Source: Candidatus Baltobacteraceae bacterium (GTDB lineage Bacteria; Vulcanimicrobiota; Vulcanimicrobiia; Vulcanimicrobiales; Vulcanimicrobiaceae). From it: DNA of 64,000 nt. The notes beneath the pieces were generated by a model. The model did not search any database and was not told where the DNA came from. It was given only the letters and a program-made list of their open reading frames with translations. Each line of letters opens with the position of its first letter. Within the stretch, counting starts at the first letter, position 1. Shown in pieces: positions 34,588 through 46,595 of this stretch. The position numbers and the translations under genes were made by a program. The stretch spans positions 282,091 to 346,090 of the forward strand of contig DASXGW010000008.1 of NCBI GenBank assembly GCA_036488875.1, written 5' to 3'.

Positions 34588-35307
34588 GTGCAGGAGCATC
34601 TCGGAGAACACATCCTTTGGCACCTTCCGGTGCTGGGGGCCGTGCATGCCGATACGATCGTGACGACGTGGATCGTCATGATCTTGTCGCTGGGATTCTT
34701 CGCGTGGATCGGCGCGAGCTACCGTTCCGCCTATCAGATGAAGCGTCAAGTCGTGGTCGAGGGCGTCGTGAACTACATCGCCGACCTCGCGACCAGCACG
34801 CTCGGCGAGCGCGGCGAGCCGTACGTGCCGTTCTTCATCGCGCTGTTCGTCTTCATTTTCTTGCTGAACCAGTTCGGGATGCTGCCGTTCAAGCCGCTGG
34901 GGCTGCCGTTCGGCGGATCGCCGACGGCCGACCTCAACACGACGGTTCCGCTGGCGATTCTGGTTTGGCTCGCGACGTGGGTGCTGTTCTTCCGTTCGCA
35001 TCTGTCGCATTTGTTCCAGCCGTTCCCGGCGCTGGTGCTCATTAATCTCATCGAGGAGTTCTCGCGTCCGCTGACCCTCGCCGCACGCCTGTTCTTCAAT
35101 ATCTTCGTCGGCGAGCTGCTCTTCATTATCATCTCGTCGATTATCGCGCAGCACATTCAGATCGGGCCGCTCAATCTCTCGCTCGCGGCGGCGATCTTCC
35201 CGTTCTTCATTCAGTTTTTCAACTTCTTCGTCGGCACCGTGCAGGCGTTCGTCTTTACTCTCCTGGCCATCGTCTATTTCTCGTTGGCGATGGGCGAAAG
35301 TCATTAA
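34588..35307 (+). CDS. atpB: ATP synthase F0 subunit a
   Basis: Membrane subunit a (239 residues) forms the two half-channels for ions. The GTG start is preceded by an AAGAAGAGAA ribosome-binding region. The essential arginine is in 'RPLTLAARLFFNIFVGELL', and 'EEFSRP' precedes it. The C-terminal helix 'QAFVFTLLAIVYFSLAM' is typical. The N-terminal 'EHLGEHILWHLP' is histidine-rich. Confidence 0.95.
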   Translation: MQEHLGEHILWHLPVLGAVHADTIVTTWIVMILSLGFFAWIGASYRSAYQMKRQVVVEGVVNYIADLATSTLGERGEPYVPFFIALFVFIFLLNQFGMLPFKPLGLPFGGSPTADLNTTVPLAILVWLATWVLFFRSHLSHLFQPFPALVLINLIEEFSRPLTLAARLFFNIFVGELLFIIISSIIAQHIQIGPLNLSLAAAIFPFFIQFFNFFVGTVQAFVFTLLAIVYFSLAMGESH

Positions 35308-35321
35308 GAAAGGTTACGTCC

Positions 35322-35603
35322 TTGACACCTGAAGCGTTGGTAGCGTCGTTCACCCTCTTGGCCTTCGGCATCATCGTTGCCGGCGTCGCGTTCGGATCCG
35401 CCATCGGCGACGGCATCGTTGCCAGCAAAGCGGTTGAAGCGATTTCGCGCCAGCCCGAGGCGCGGCCGAATATCATGACGTTCATGTTCCTCGGCGTCGG
35501 CGTGCTGGAAGCGTTCCCGATCATCGGATTGGGTCTCGCGTTCTACATGATCTTCAGCCTCGCGCCGCTGGGCGCGTTGATGGCCAAGGTAACGGGACAC
35601 TAA
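35322..35603 (+). CDS. atpE: ATP synthase F0 subunit c
   Basis: This is the ring-forming proteolipid, 93 residues with two helices. It starts at a TTG behind an AAGAAAGG ribosome-binding site. The loop 'ISRQPEARPNI' contacts the central stalk. The ion-binding carboxylate is Glu63 in 'GVLEAFPIIGL'; the Gln and Ser/Thr ligands of Na+-type rings are not evident, so proton coupling is expected. Length and motifs are otherwise ordinary. Confidence 0.95.
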   Translation: MTPEALVASFTLLAFGIIVAGVAFGSAIGDGIVASKAVEAISRQPEARPNIMTFMFLGVGVLEAFPIIGLGLAFYMIFSLAPLGALMAKVTGH

Positions 35604-35609
35604 GCACCG

Positions 35610-36041
35610 ATGTTCCTGCGGCTCGACGGCACGTTCTTCGTCCAACTCGTGAACTTCGCGATCTTCTTCGCGTTGCTCAACGTGCTGTTTTTGAAGCCCG
35701 TCGGCAGAGCGATCGCCAAACGGCGGGAGTACATCAAGAGCGTCACGGCCGACTACGATACGTACCAGGGCGAGGCCAACGCGCTGCGTGCCAACGACGA
35801 GCGTCTGCGTGCCGACGCGCGCCGTGACGCCGAGCAGATCGTCGCCAAAGGACGCGCCGACGCGTCCAACGCGACGGCCGAGCTGGCCTCGCAGTACGGC
35901 TCGCAGGTGCAGAGCGTCGTCGAGGAGGCGCAGCGGCAGGTTGCGTCCGAACTCGACGCCGCGCGGGCCGCGTCGCAGAAGACCGTCGGCGATCTCGCGG
36001 ACATGATGGCGGATCGCGCGCTGAGCGAGGCGGCGCGATGA
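35610..36041 (+). CDS. atpF: ATP synthase F0 subunit b (first copy)
   Basis: This 143-residue peripheral-stalk subunit has one N-terminal membrane helix ('FFVQLVNFAIFFALLNVLFL'), followed by a long charged, alanine-rich coiled coil. 'KPVGRAIAKRREYI' at the membrane exit is typical. A second, different b-like protein is encoded next with an ATGA overlap, implying a heterodimeric b/b' stalk as in cyanobacteria and many other bacteria. Confidence 0.92.
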   Translation: MFLRLDGTFFVQLVNFAIFFALLNVLFLKPVGRAIAKRREYIKSVTADYDTYQGEANALRANDERLRADARRDAEQIVAKGRADASNATAELASQYGSQVQSVVEEAQRQVASELDAARAASQKTVGDLADMMADRALSEAAR

Positions 36042-36532
36042 ACGACGCGCAACTGTACGTCAGCATCGCGCTGTGGAGTCAGGTCGTTGCGGCCATCCTC
36101 TTCATCGCGTTTCTGGTGTGGCTCTGGGTGAAATACTTGATGCCGGCCGTTCTGGCCGCGCAAGAACGCCAGAATAAGCAAATCGCCGAGGCCGAGCGGC
36201 ATCGCGACGAAGCCAAGGCAACCCTCGATCTGCTGCGCAACCAAATCAGCGGTGCGGAGCGCGACGCGGAGGCGATCAAACAGCGCGCGGTCGCGCACGC
36301 CAAGCGCGAGTACGACGCGAACGTCGCCGAAGCGAAGGAAGCCGGCGAACGCGCGTTGGCCAACGCGCAGGGCGAGCTGGCGCGCGCGCGTGCCTCCGCC
36401 CGCGATCAGCTGCGTCGCGAAATTCTGGATCGCGCGCTTTCACAAGCTCGTCAGGACGCCGAGCGCCGCGTCGACGCGCCGACGAACGCTCGTCTCGTCA
36501 GCGAGTTCCTCGGGTCGCTGGAGAGAGTGTAG
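36038..36532 (+). CDS. atpF2: ATP synthase F0 subunit b' (second copy)
   Basis: This 164-residue protein has a single N-terminal hydrophobic segment ('VVAAILFIAFLVWLWVKYLM') and a coiled-coil remainder rich in Ala, Glu, Arg and Gln. It is clearly diverged from the first b subunit but has the same architecture. The start overlaps the preceding stop (ATGA). The C-terminal ~40 residues should bind the delta subunit encoded next. Confidence 0.9.
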   Translation: MNDAQLYVSIALWSQVVAAILFIAFLVWLWVKYLMPAVLAAQERQNKQIAEAERHRDEAKATLDLLRNQISGAERDAEAIKQRAVAHAKREYDANVAEAKEAGERALANAQGELARARASARDQLRREILDRALSQARQDAERRVDAPTNARLVSEFLGSLERV

Positions 36533-36533
36533 C

Positions 36534-37076
36534 GTGGCAAACGAAACGCTCGCGCGGCGGTATGCCGCCGCAATCTTCTCCCTGGCGCAAGCCGGCAACG
36601 CCGTCGATCGAATCGGCACCGATCTCGACAGCGTATCGTCCGCGATCGAGAGCGACGCGCTGGCGCGCGAGTTCTTCGTCGCCCCGGTCATACAGCGCGA
36701 CGCCAAAGAGCGCGTCATCACCGCGAGCTTCGGCGGCCGCATCCACGAAGTGGCCCTCCACTCGGTGCTGCTGCTCGTTCGCAAGCGCCGCGAAGCGCTG
36801 CTGCCTACCATCGTGAGCGAGTATCGCAAGATGGAGCTGCAGGCGCGCGGCGAGGAGCCGCTGACGGTGACGACGGCTCGCGACCTCGACTTCAACGAGC
36901 TAGCGGCAATGGTCGAGCGCTTGGAACGTTTATATGGAAAGAAATTCGACGTGAAGCTCGTCGTCGATCCGAAGGTGATCGGCGGCGTGCGCATTCTCAT
37001 GGGCGATCGCCGGGTCGACGGCACGGTGTCGGGGCGCCTGGAAAATCTCGCTAGAACCCTCTTTGCAAACAACTAG
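36534..37076 (+). CDS. atpH: ATP synthase F1 subunit delta
   Basis: This 180-residue delta/OSCP subunit links the b stalk to the top of F1. The N-terminal helical domain begins '[18 protein letters not shown]', the family signature. The C-terminal domain ends '[26 protein letters not shown]', the classic delta tail. It starts at a GTG one base after the b' stop. The open frame upstream is a shadow. Confidence 0.94.
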   Translation: MANETLARRYAAAIFSLAQAGNAVDRIGTDLDSVSSAIESDALAREFFVAPVIQRDAKERVITASFGGRIHEVALHSVLLLVRKRREALLPTIVSEYRKMELQARGEEPLTVTTARDLDFNELAAMVERLERLYGKKFDVKLVVDPKVIGGVRILMGDRRVDGTVSGRLENLARTLFANN

Positions 37077-37087
37077 GACTACATCAT

Positions 37088-38587
37088 ATGATTAACGCTG
37101 ACGAAATCGCCGGAATACTGAAGCAGCAGATCGAGAGCTTCAAGACCGAGCTGCAAGAAGACGAAATTGGGACCGTTATCGAGGTCGGTGCGAATCTCGC
37201 GCGCGTCTACGGACTGCGCGGAGTTCGCTCGTCGGAGCTCGTCGAGTTCGCCAACGGGCTGCAAGGCGTCGCGTTGAACTTGGAAGAGGACAACGTCGGC
37301 ATCGTGATCATGGGCTCCGACAAGGACATTAAAGAAGGCGATAAGGTGCGCCGTACCGGGCGCATCGCATCGGTGCCGGTCGGCGACGTCTTGCTCGGCC
37401 GCGTCGTCAATCCGCTCGGGCAAGCGATCGACGGTAAGGGCGACATTCAGACGAATCGCTATCGCACGATCGAAAACGTTGCGCCGAGCGTCGTTCAGCG
37501 CCAACCCGTCAAGCAGCCGCTGCAGACCGGTATCCGCGCCATCGACGCGCTGATCCCCATCGGCCGCGGTCAGCGCGAGCTCATCATCGGCGACCGTTCG
37601 ACCGGAAAGACGGCGATCGCGATCGACACGATCATCAATCAAAAAGGCAAGAACGTCTTCTGCATCTACGTCGCGATCGGGCAGAAGAACTCGACCGTCG
37701 CGGCGCTCGCGCAAGTACTCGAACAGAAGGGCGCGATGGCGTACACGACCATCGTCTGCGTCGGACCGTCCGAGGCGGCCGCGCTGCGCTGGATGGCGCC
37801 GTTCGCCGGCTGCGCGATGGCCGAAGAGCTGATGTATAGCGGCAAAGACGTCCTCATCATCTACGACGATCTCACCAAGCACGCGCAGTCGTACCGCGAG
37901 ATGTCGCTGCTGCTGCGCCGTCCGCCGGGCCGCGAAGCCTACCCGGGCGACGTCTTCTTCCTGCACTCGCGTCTGCTCGAGCGCGCGGCGAAACTCTCCG
38001 ACGAGATGGGCGCCGGATCGCTGACGGCGCTGCCGATCATCGAGACGCAGGCGGGCGACTTCTCCGCGTATATTCCGACCAACGTGATTTCGATTACGGA
38101 CGGCCAGATTTACCTAACGCCCGAGCTGTTCTTCCAAGGTATCCGCCCCGCCGTCGACGTCGGTCTTTCCGTGTCGCGCGTCGGCGGTGCCGCGCAGACC
38201 AAAGCCATGAAATCGGTGGCCGGTCAGTTGAAGCTCGAGCTCGCGCAGTATCGCGATCTCGCCGCGTTCGCCAAGCTCTCGAGCGATCTGGACAAGGCGA
38301 CGCAGATGCAGCTGACGCGCGGTGAGAAGATGACCGAGCTGCTCAAGCAGCCGCAGTACCAGCCGATGGCGATGGAAGATCAAGTCGCGATCGTCTACGG
38401 CGCGACCAAAGGCTACGTCAACGACATCGCCACGACGCGTTTGCAGAACTGGGCCAGCGGATTCATCGGCTTCCTTCACGAGAAGCATCCGGACGTGCCG
38501 AAGGCGATTGCCGACAGCGGTCAGCTTGCCGACGACGTCAAGAAGCAGCTCGACGCGGCGCTCACGGAGTTCGGAAAAACGTTCTAA
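37088..38587 (+). CDS. atpA: ATP synthase F1 subunit alpha
   Basis: Non-catalytic alpha subunit, 499 residues, of normal length. The P-loop is 'GDRSTGKT' at residues 168-175, with Ser171 where most bacterial alpha subunits have Gln. The '[29 protein letters not shown]' region contains the arginine-finger neighbourhood, and the signature '[14 protein letters not shown]' follows. The ATG start is preceded by the atpH stop with an 11-base gap. Confidence 0.97.
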   Translation: MINADEIAGILKQQIESFKTELQEDEIGTVIEVGANLARVYGLRGVRSSELVEFANGLQGVALNLEEDNVGIVIMGSDKDIKEGDKVRRTGRIASVPVGDVLLGRVVNPLGQAIDGKGDIQTNRYRTIENVAPSVVQRQPVKQPLQTGIRAIDALIPIGRGQRELIIGDRSTGKTAIAIDTIINQKGKNVFCIYVAIGQKNSTVAALAQVLEQKGAMAYTTIVCVGPSEAAALRWMAPFAGCAMAEELMYSGKDVLIIYDDLTKHAQSYREMSLLLRRPPGREAYPGDVFFLHSRLLERAAKLSDEMGAGSLTALPIIETQAGDFSAYIPTNVISITDGQIYLTPELFFQGIRPAVDVGLSVSRVGGAAQTKAMKSVAGQLKLELAQYRDLAAFAKLSSDLDKATQMQLTRGEKMTELLKQPQYQPMAMEDQVAIVYGATKGYVNDIATTRLQNWASGFIGFLHEKHPDVPKAIADSGQLADDVKKQLDAALTEFGKTF

Positions 38588-38588
38588 C

Positions 38589-40966
<2,378 letters not shown>

Positions 40967-40972
40967 ACCGTC

Positions 40973-41389
40973 ATGGCCGCCACCGTTCCGTTCAAGCTCA
41001 TCACCCCCACCCGGGTCGTCTACGACGGCCAGGCCGAGCTCGTCATCGCCGTAACGACCGAGGGCGAAGAGGGCATCCTGCCCAAGCACGCGCCGTTCTT
41101 GGCCGCGTTGCGGCCGGGGGTGCTGCGCGCCAACGTCGCCGCCGACGGAAAGACCGAGCGTCTCGAGCTGGCGACCGGCGAAGGCTTCATGCAGGCACTC
41201 CCCGATCGCGTCACCGTCCTGGTCGACGAAGCCCTCCGTTTCGAGGACGTCGACGTGGCGCGCGCGCGGGAAGAGCTCGCCGCCGCGACCGAGCGCCAAA
41301 AGGCACAAACGATCGACTCGCCGGCGTTCGCACGCGAGCAAGCCGCGATCGATTTTGCCAACGCAAAACTGCGCGTAACGGGGCATTAG
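40973..41389 (+). CDS. atpC: ATP synthase F1 subunit epsilon
   Basis: This 138-residue subunit has an N-terminal beta-sandwich ('FKLITPTRVVYDGQAELV', 'GILPKHAPFLAALRPGVL') and a C-terminal helical hairpin ('ARAREELAAATERQ'), the part that can inhibit ATP hydrolysis. It is the last gene of the ATP synthase set, six bases after atpD. murA follows after 57 bases with no terminator visible. Confidence 0.95.
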   Translation: MAATVPFKLITPTRVVYDGQAELVIAVTTEGEEGILPKHAPFLAALRPGVLRANVAADGKTERLELATGEGFMQALPDRVTVLVDEALRFEDVDVARAREELAAATERQKAQTIDSPAFAREQAAIDFANAKLRVTGH

Positions 41390-41446
41390 CGCTCGGGCCG
41401 CAGGCCAAGGCCGCAACGGCTTCGTAAGCGAAACAGCCCGCACAGC

Positions 41447-42799
41447 ATGCTCGATAGGCTCGAAACGACGCTCCGCGTGCGGGGCGGCGTCCGTTTAGAA
41501 GGCTCGGTAGCGACGCACGGTGCGAAAAACGCCGCGCTGCCGATCATGGCCGCGTGCTTGCTTGCAAAAGGCACCGTTACGCTGCACCGGATTCCGCACA
41601 TCACCGACGTCTCGGTGATGTGGTCGCTGCTCGAAGCGCTCGGCGCACGCATCCGTTACGAGGGCGACGACACCGTTACCATCGACGCCGGTAACGTTGC
41701 GTCGTATCGGGCGCCGTACGCGCTGGTGCGCAAACTAGCCGCGTCGTTCGATATCGTGGGGCCGCTCCTGGGTCGGTTCGGCCGCGCCGAAGTCCCGCTT
41801 CCCGGCGGCTGCGTGCTCGGCACGCGCGCGACCGACATGCACGAACAAGCTTTCGTGGCGCTCGGATGCGACGTCCACAACGCGCACGGTTACTTGATCG
41901 CCGAATCGAAGCATCCGCGTCTGCGCGGCGCAACGGTCGAGTTTCGCATGCCCAGCGTCGGCGCGACGAAGAACGCAATGCTCGCGGCGGTGGTCGCCGA
42001 CGGAACGACGACGCTCAAGAACGTCGCAATGGAACCCGAAGTCGTCGACCTTGCGAACTTCTTGGTCGCGACGGGCGCGAAGATCGCCGGACAGGGGACC
42101 GACACGATCGTCATCGACGGCGTCGACGAGCTGCACGGCGCCGAATACGAAATCATCTCCGACCGCATCGTTGCCGGAACGCTGTTGCTTTCGGGAGCCG
42201 TGACGCGGGGCGACGTGACGGTGACCAAATGTAACCCCGAGCATTTGCGCGCCGCACTCGAGAAGTTCGTGGAGTGCGGAATCGTCACGGTGACCGGCGA
42301 CGACTGGATTCGCGTCAAAGCCGACGGCATTACCGGCGGGACCGACATTCTCACCGCGCCGCACCCCGGTTTCCCAACCGATTTACAGCCGCAGATGGTA
42401 GCGTTTCTCAGCACGTGTCCGGGAACGAGCGTCGTCGAGGAATCGATCTTCAACGCGCGCTTCTCCTACGTCAACGAGCTGGCGCGCATGGGCGCCGACG
42501 TCAAGGTGACGATGGAGAGCAACGCGGCGGTGATCAAAGGCGTTCGTCAGCTTTCGGGTGCGCCGGTCGAAGCGCCGGACATTCGTGCCGGTGCGGGATT
42601 GGTCGTGGCTGGATTGGCGGCCGCCGGCGAGACCGAAATCATCGGTTTGGAATACATCGATCGCGGTTACGAGCGCTTGGAAGAGCTGCTTTCAGATTTG
42701 GGTGGCCAGGTGCAGAGAAGCAGCGGCGTCACGCCGTTGACCGAACCCGCCGGCTTCTTCGAAACCAGCGAATACCCCAGAATTTCAGCTGCAGGCTAG
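41447..42799 (+). CDS. murA: UDP-N-acetylglucosamine 1-carboxyvinyltransferase
   Basis: This enzyme of the first committed step of peptidoglycan synthesis has 450 residues and the EPSP-synthase-like fold. The UDP-sugar site is 'GAKNAALPIMAACLL'. The catalytic, fosfomycin-reactive cysteine is kept as Cys122 in 'LPGGCVLGTRATDMH'. The usual 'G-A-R-P-V-D-L-H' is altered to 'G-T-R-A-T-D-M-H'. 'HPGFPTDLQPQMVAFL' and 'EYIDRGYERLEELL' are typical. It stands between atpC and mreB, as murAA stands between atp and mbl in Bacillus. Confidence 0.95.
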   Translation: MLDRLETTLRVRGGVRLEGSVATHGAKNAALPIMAACLLAKGTVTLHRIPHITDVSVMWSLLEALGARIRYEGDDTVTIDAGNVASYRAPYALVRKLAASFDIVGPLLGRFGRAEVPLPGGCVLGTRATDMHEQAFVALGCDVHNAHGYLIAESKHPRLRGATVEFRMPSVGATKNAMLAAVVADGTTTLKNVAMEPEVVDLANFLVATGAKIAGQGTDTIVIDGVDELHGAEYEIISDRIVAGTLLLSGAVTRGDVTVTKCNPEHLRAALEKFVECGIVTVTGDDWIRVKADGITGGTDILTAPHPGFPTDLQPQMVAFLSTCPGTSVVEESIFNARFSYVNELARMGADVKVTMESNAAVIKGVRQLSGAPVEAPDIRAGAGLVVAGLAAAGETEIIGLEYIDRGYERLEELLSDLGGQVQRSSGVTPLTEPAGFFETSEYPRISAAG

Positions 42800-43792
<993 letters not shown>

Positions 43793-43841
43793 GTCGCGCG
43801 TAAACCGAGTCGTCGACGCCAGCGCCGAGCGCCTCGAAGAG

Positions 43842-44459
43842 GTGGTCGAAGAGGTTGCCAACGTCGTCTTTGCCGGTGGAACGATCATCTTTCCGACCGA
43901 TACGAGCTATGCGCTCGCGTGCGATCCGCAGCGCAGCGACGCGGTCGATCGCGTCTACACCGCGCTCGGGCGTCCGGATCAGCGTCCGCTCACGATCCAC
44001 GTAGCGTCGGTGGCGGAGTTCTTGGAGTACGCTGCCGGCAATAAGCTCGCGGTGCTCGTCGCCAAACGTTTTCTCCCCGGCCCCGTCATCGTGTTGATTC
44101 GCAAGCCGCGCTTCGTCAGCGACGATTTGACGGCCGGCCTGCAAACGGTGGCGTTTCGCGTTCCCGACGACGAGCTGGCGGCATCGTTGCTGGAACGGTG
44201 CGGACCGTTAGCGGGCGTTTCGGCAAATCCGCCGGGCGGTCCAAGGTACCGCGGCGACGGTGCGTGCGATTCGCTGCCGCCGGCCGATTTGCTGATCCAA
44301 CACGGACCGACGCTCTACGACCGCGAATCGACCATTGTCGATCTCACCGGTGTGCACGCGCGCCTGCTTCGGGAAGGCGTGGTGCCGGAAGCGCGTCTTG
44401 CGGAACTTCTCGGCCCGATCGAACGTCCTACGGTAAAGGTGCGTACTCAAGCGAAATGA
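43842..44459 (+). CDS. Sua5/YciO/YrdC-family protein (threonylcarbamoyl-AMP synthase-like)
   Basis: This 205-residue YrdC-fold protein resembles the enzyme that makes L-threonylcarbamoyl-AMP for tRNA t6A37. It shows 'VVFAGGTIIFPTDTSYALACDP' and 'LLPGPVIVLIRKP' with 'VAFRVPD', then 'GVSANPPGG'. In the 'K-x-R-P-x-x-x-P-L' site the lysine is replaced by Leu ('ALGRPDQRPL'), so activity is not certain and a YciO-like role is possible. The GTG start at 43842 is the first usable codon after the mreB stop. The gene overlaps the next by four bases (ATGA). Confidence 0.78.
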   Translation: MVEEVANVVFAGGTIIFPTDTSYALACDPQRSDAVDRVYTALGRPDQRPLTIHVASVAEFLEYAAGNKLAVLVAKRFLPGPVIVLIRKPRFVSDDLTAGLQTVAFRVPDDELAASLLERCGPLAGVSANPPGGPRYRGDGACDSLPPADLLIQHGPTLYDRESTIVDLTGVHARLLREGVVPEARLAELLGPIERPTVKVRTQAK

Positions 44460-45208
44460 TCCGAAGTCTGCTGGCCGTCGTCCTCACCCTCGCGTTCCTG
44501 GCGCCGACGCCGCGTCCGCGCGTCCCGGCAACGCCCGGACAGGCGCCCGTGCCGGTCTCGCCGCCGCCCGCGGCGATGCCCTCACCGCAGCCCGAGGCTT
44601 CGAGCGGCGCGGCGACGATGGAGTTCGGCGTTTGGACCGTACACGCGACGTCGGTGGACGCGAACATCAAAACCGGCGATTTCCACACCAACGAAAAAGT
44701 GTTGATGACGCGGGCCGGCGGCGACGTCACGGCCGACAAAGCCAACGGCAACTATAAGAAATCGACCGTCTATTTGGTCGGGCACGTCGTCATGCACGAT
44801 AACAGTGGAAACTACGGCGGGCTGGGTGGTGGTTCGGCGAAATCGAACGGACCCTCGACGCTAACGGCCGACCGCGCGGAAATCGACGGCCAGGCAAAAC
44901 TCTATAAAGCGATCGGCAACGTGCATTACGTCGAGAACGACACCGTCGTGGATTCCGCGAACGGCACGCTCAACGACGAAACCCACGATCTCGATCTCAG
45001 CGGCAACGTGCGCATCACGCAGGGTACGCGCAAGGTCGACGCGGACAACGTCGTCTACAACACCATCACCGGTCAAGCGCACGCCGAAGGCAACGTGACG
45101 ATGCAGTTTCCCGGACAGCTGCATCGCGGCCTCGCGACCCCCAAGCCGTTGAACGTTCCCAAGAATCCGATCACCCAGCCGGTGGGAAGCGCGTCGCCCG
45201 CTCCGTAA
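44456..45208 (+). CDS. LptA/OstA-like exported protein
   Basis: This 250-residue protein has an N-terminal signal peptide ('IRSLLAVVLTLAFLAP'), a Pro/Ala-rich linker to about residue 50 and then repeated beta strands of the OstA/LptA jellyroll type ('GDVTADKANGNYKKSTVYLVGHV', 'LTADRAEIDGQ', 'DSANGTLNDETHDLDLSGNVRI', 'AEGNVTMQ'). LptA bridges the periplasm in lipopolysaccharide export. This supports an outer membrane with LPS. lptB, lptC and lptD are not in the window. The ATG start overlaps the preceding TGA. Confidence 0.8.
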   Translation: MIRSLLAVVLTLAFLAPTPRPRVPATPGQAPVPVSPPPAAMPSPQPEASSGAATMEFGVWTVHATSVDANIKTGDFHTNEKVLMTRAGGDVTADKANGNYKKSTVYLVGHVVMHDNSGNYGGLGGGSAKSNGPSTLTADRAEIDGQAKLYKAIGNVHYVENDTVVDSANGTLNDETHDLDLSGNVRITQGTRKVDADNVVYNTITGQAHAEGNVTMQFPGQLHRGLATPKPLNVPKNPITQPVGSASPAP

Positions 45209-45213
45209 CCCGT

Positions 45214-46482
45214 ATGGCATCGCACGAGCCGGCGCCGTCCCTCTTCGCACGCCCCGAAAACGTGCCGCTGGCCGCTAGGATGCGGCCGCAATCGCTCGAC
45301 GAATTCGTCGGACAACACTCCGTGCTCGGTCCCGGCCGTGCGTTACGGCGCGCGATCGAAGCCGATACGGTTCCGTCGATGATTTTGTGGGGCCCGCCCG
45401 GCACCGGAAAGACGACCCTCGCCGAAATCGTTGCGCATCGTACGGGCGCTTATTTCGAGCGGCTTTCGGCCGTTAGCGCGGGCGTAGCCGATCTTCGCCG
45501 CGTGATGGCCGAGGCGAAAGCGCGCTTGCGGGCCGGCACGCGCACCGTGCTCTTCATCGACGAGATCCATCGCTTCAACAAGGGGCAGCAAGACGCGGTT
45601 CTCCCGTACGTCGAGGATGGAACGGTGACCCTCATCGGCGCGACAACCGAAAATCCGTCGTTCGAAGTGAACTCCGCACTCCTCTCGCGTGCGCGCGTGT
45701 TCGTGCTTTCGGCGCTGAGCGACGACGACGTCGGAAGCATCGTCGATCGCGCCTTGAGCGACGCGCAGCGCGGCCTCGGGGATCGCACGGTCGTGCTGGA
45801 GCCGGACGCCCGCAAGACCCTGATCGATCTCGCCAACGGCGACGCGCGCGCGGCGCTCAACGCCCTCGAGTTTGCAGCCGCGACGGCTTCGGAGCGTGAC
45901 GGCAAGCGCATCGTCGGACGCGCGCTCGTGCTCGACGCCATGCAGCGCCGCGGCACCGTCTACGACAAGGGCGGGGAGGCTCACTACGACACCATCAGCG
46001 CCTTCATCAAGTCGATACGCGCGAGCGATCCCGACGCCGCCGTCTATTGGCTGGCACGGATGATCGACGGCGGCGAAGACGCGCTCTTCATCGCGCGCCG
46101 GCTGGTGATCCTAGCATCGGAAGACGTAGGTTTGGCAGACTCACGCGGAATCTCGGTCGCGATCGCGGCACAGCAAGCGGTCCATTTCGTGGGCATGCCC
46201 GAAGGGTTCTTTCCGCTGGCTCACGCGACGCTGTACTTGGCGAAGGCGCCTAAGAGCAACAGCGTCGGTCGGGCCTACGGCGCGGCCGCGCACGACGTCG
46301 AAGAGACGCGCAACGACCCGGTACCGCTGCACCTGCGCAACGCTCCTACGGGACTGATGCGTCAACTCGGCTACGGCAAAGACTACCACTACGCTCATGA
46401 CGATTACGACGTCAAACAATTGAACTTGCCTGACAATTTAAAAGACCGCAAGTATTATGAGCCGGGCGAGAATGACAAATAA
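45214..46482 (+). CDS. rarA: Replication-associated recombination ATPase RarA (MgsA)
   Basis: This clamp-loader-like AAA+ ATPase of 422 residues acts at stalled replication forks. The N-terminal 'PLAARMRPQSLDEFVGQ' is the family hallmark. Walker A is 'WGPPGTGKTT', Walker B 'LFIDEIHRFNKGQQD', sensor 1 'GATTENPSFEVNSALLSR'. The C-terminal tetramerisation domain has 'ISAFIKSIRASDPDAAVYWLARM'. It ends a 15-kb co-directional run. A hairpin with A and T tracts follows five bases after the stop. Confidence 0.96.
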   Translation: MASHEPAPSLFARPENVPLAARMRPQSLDEFVGQHSVLGPGRALRRAIEADTVPSMILWGPPGTGKTTLAEIVAHRTGAYFERLSAVSAGVADLRRVMAEAKARLRAGTRTVLFIDEIHRFNKGQQDAVLPYVEDGTVTLIGATTENPSFEVNSALLSRARVFVLSALSDDDVGSIVDRALSDAQRGLGDRTVVLEPDARKTLIDLANGDARAALNALEFAAATASERDGKRIVGRALVLDAMQRRGTVYDKGGEAHYDTISAFIKSIRASDPDAAVYWLARMIDGGEDALFIARRLVILASEDVGLADSRGISVAIAAQQAVHFVGMPEGFFPLAHATLYLAKAPKSNSVGRAYGAAAHDVEETRNDPVPLHLRNAPTGLMRQLGYGKDYHYAHDDYDVKQLNLPDNLKDRKYYEPGENDK

Positions 46483-46486
46483 AAAA

Positions 46487-46514
46487 GGCGGCCTGGTTTT
46501 TTTCCCAGACCGCC
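46487..46514. terminator. Hairpin after rarA, terminator-like
   Basis: Stem GGCGG-C-CTGG / CCAG-A-CCGCC with an eight-base loop that holds a T7 run. It is preceded by A6 and followed on the plus strand only by AGTTTCCC. Read on the minus strand it is a standard intrinsic terminator (GC stem followed by T6), yet the genes on both sides run on the plus strand. It probably ends the rarA transcript weakly or blocks antisense transcription. Confidence 0.5.
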
Positions 46515-46595
46515 AGTTTCCCGTTGCTACTTCTCGGAGTGTGCGTTGGAGCTTCGCACGAGTGTTATGGTAAAGGGCACGCCTGGGAGCGCCCT

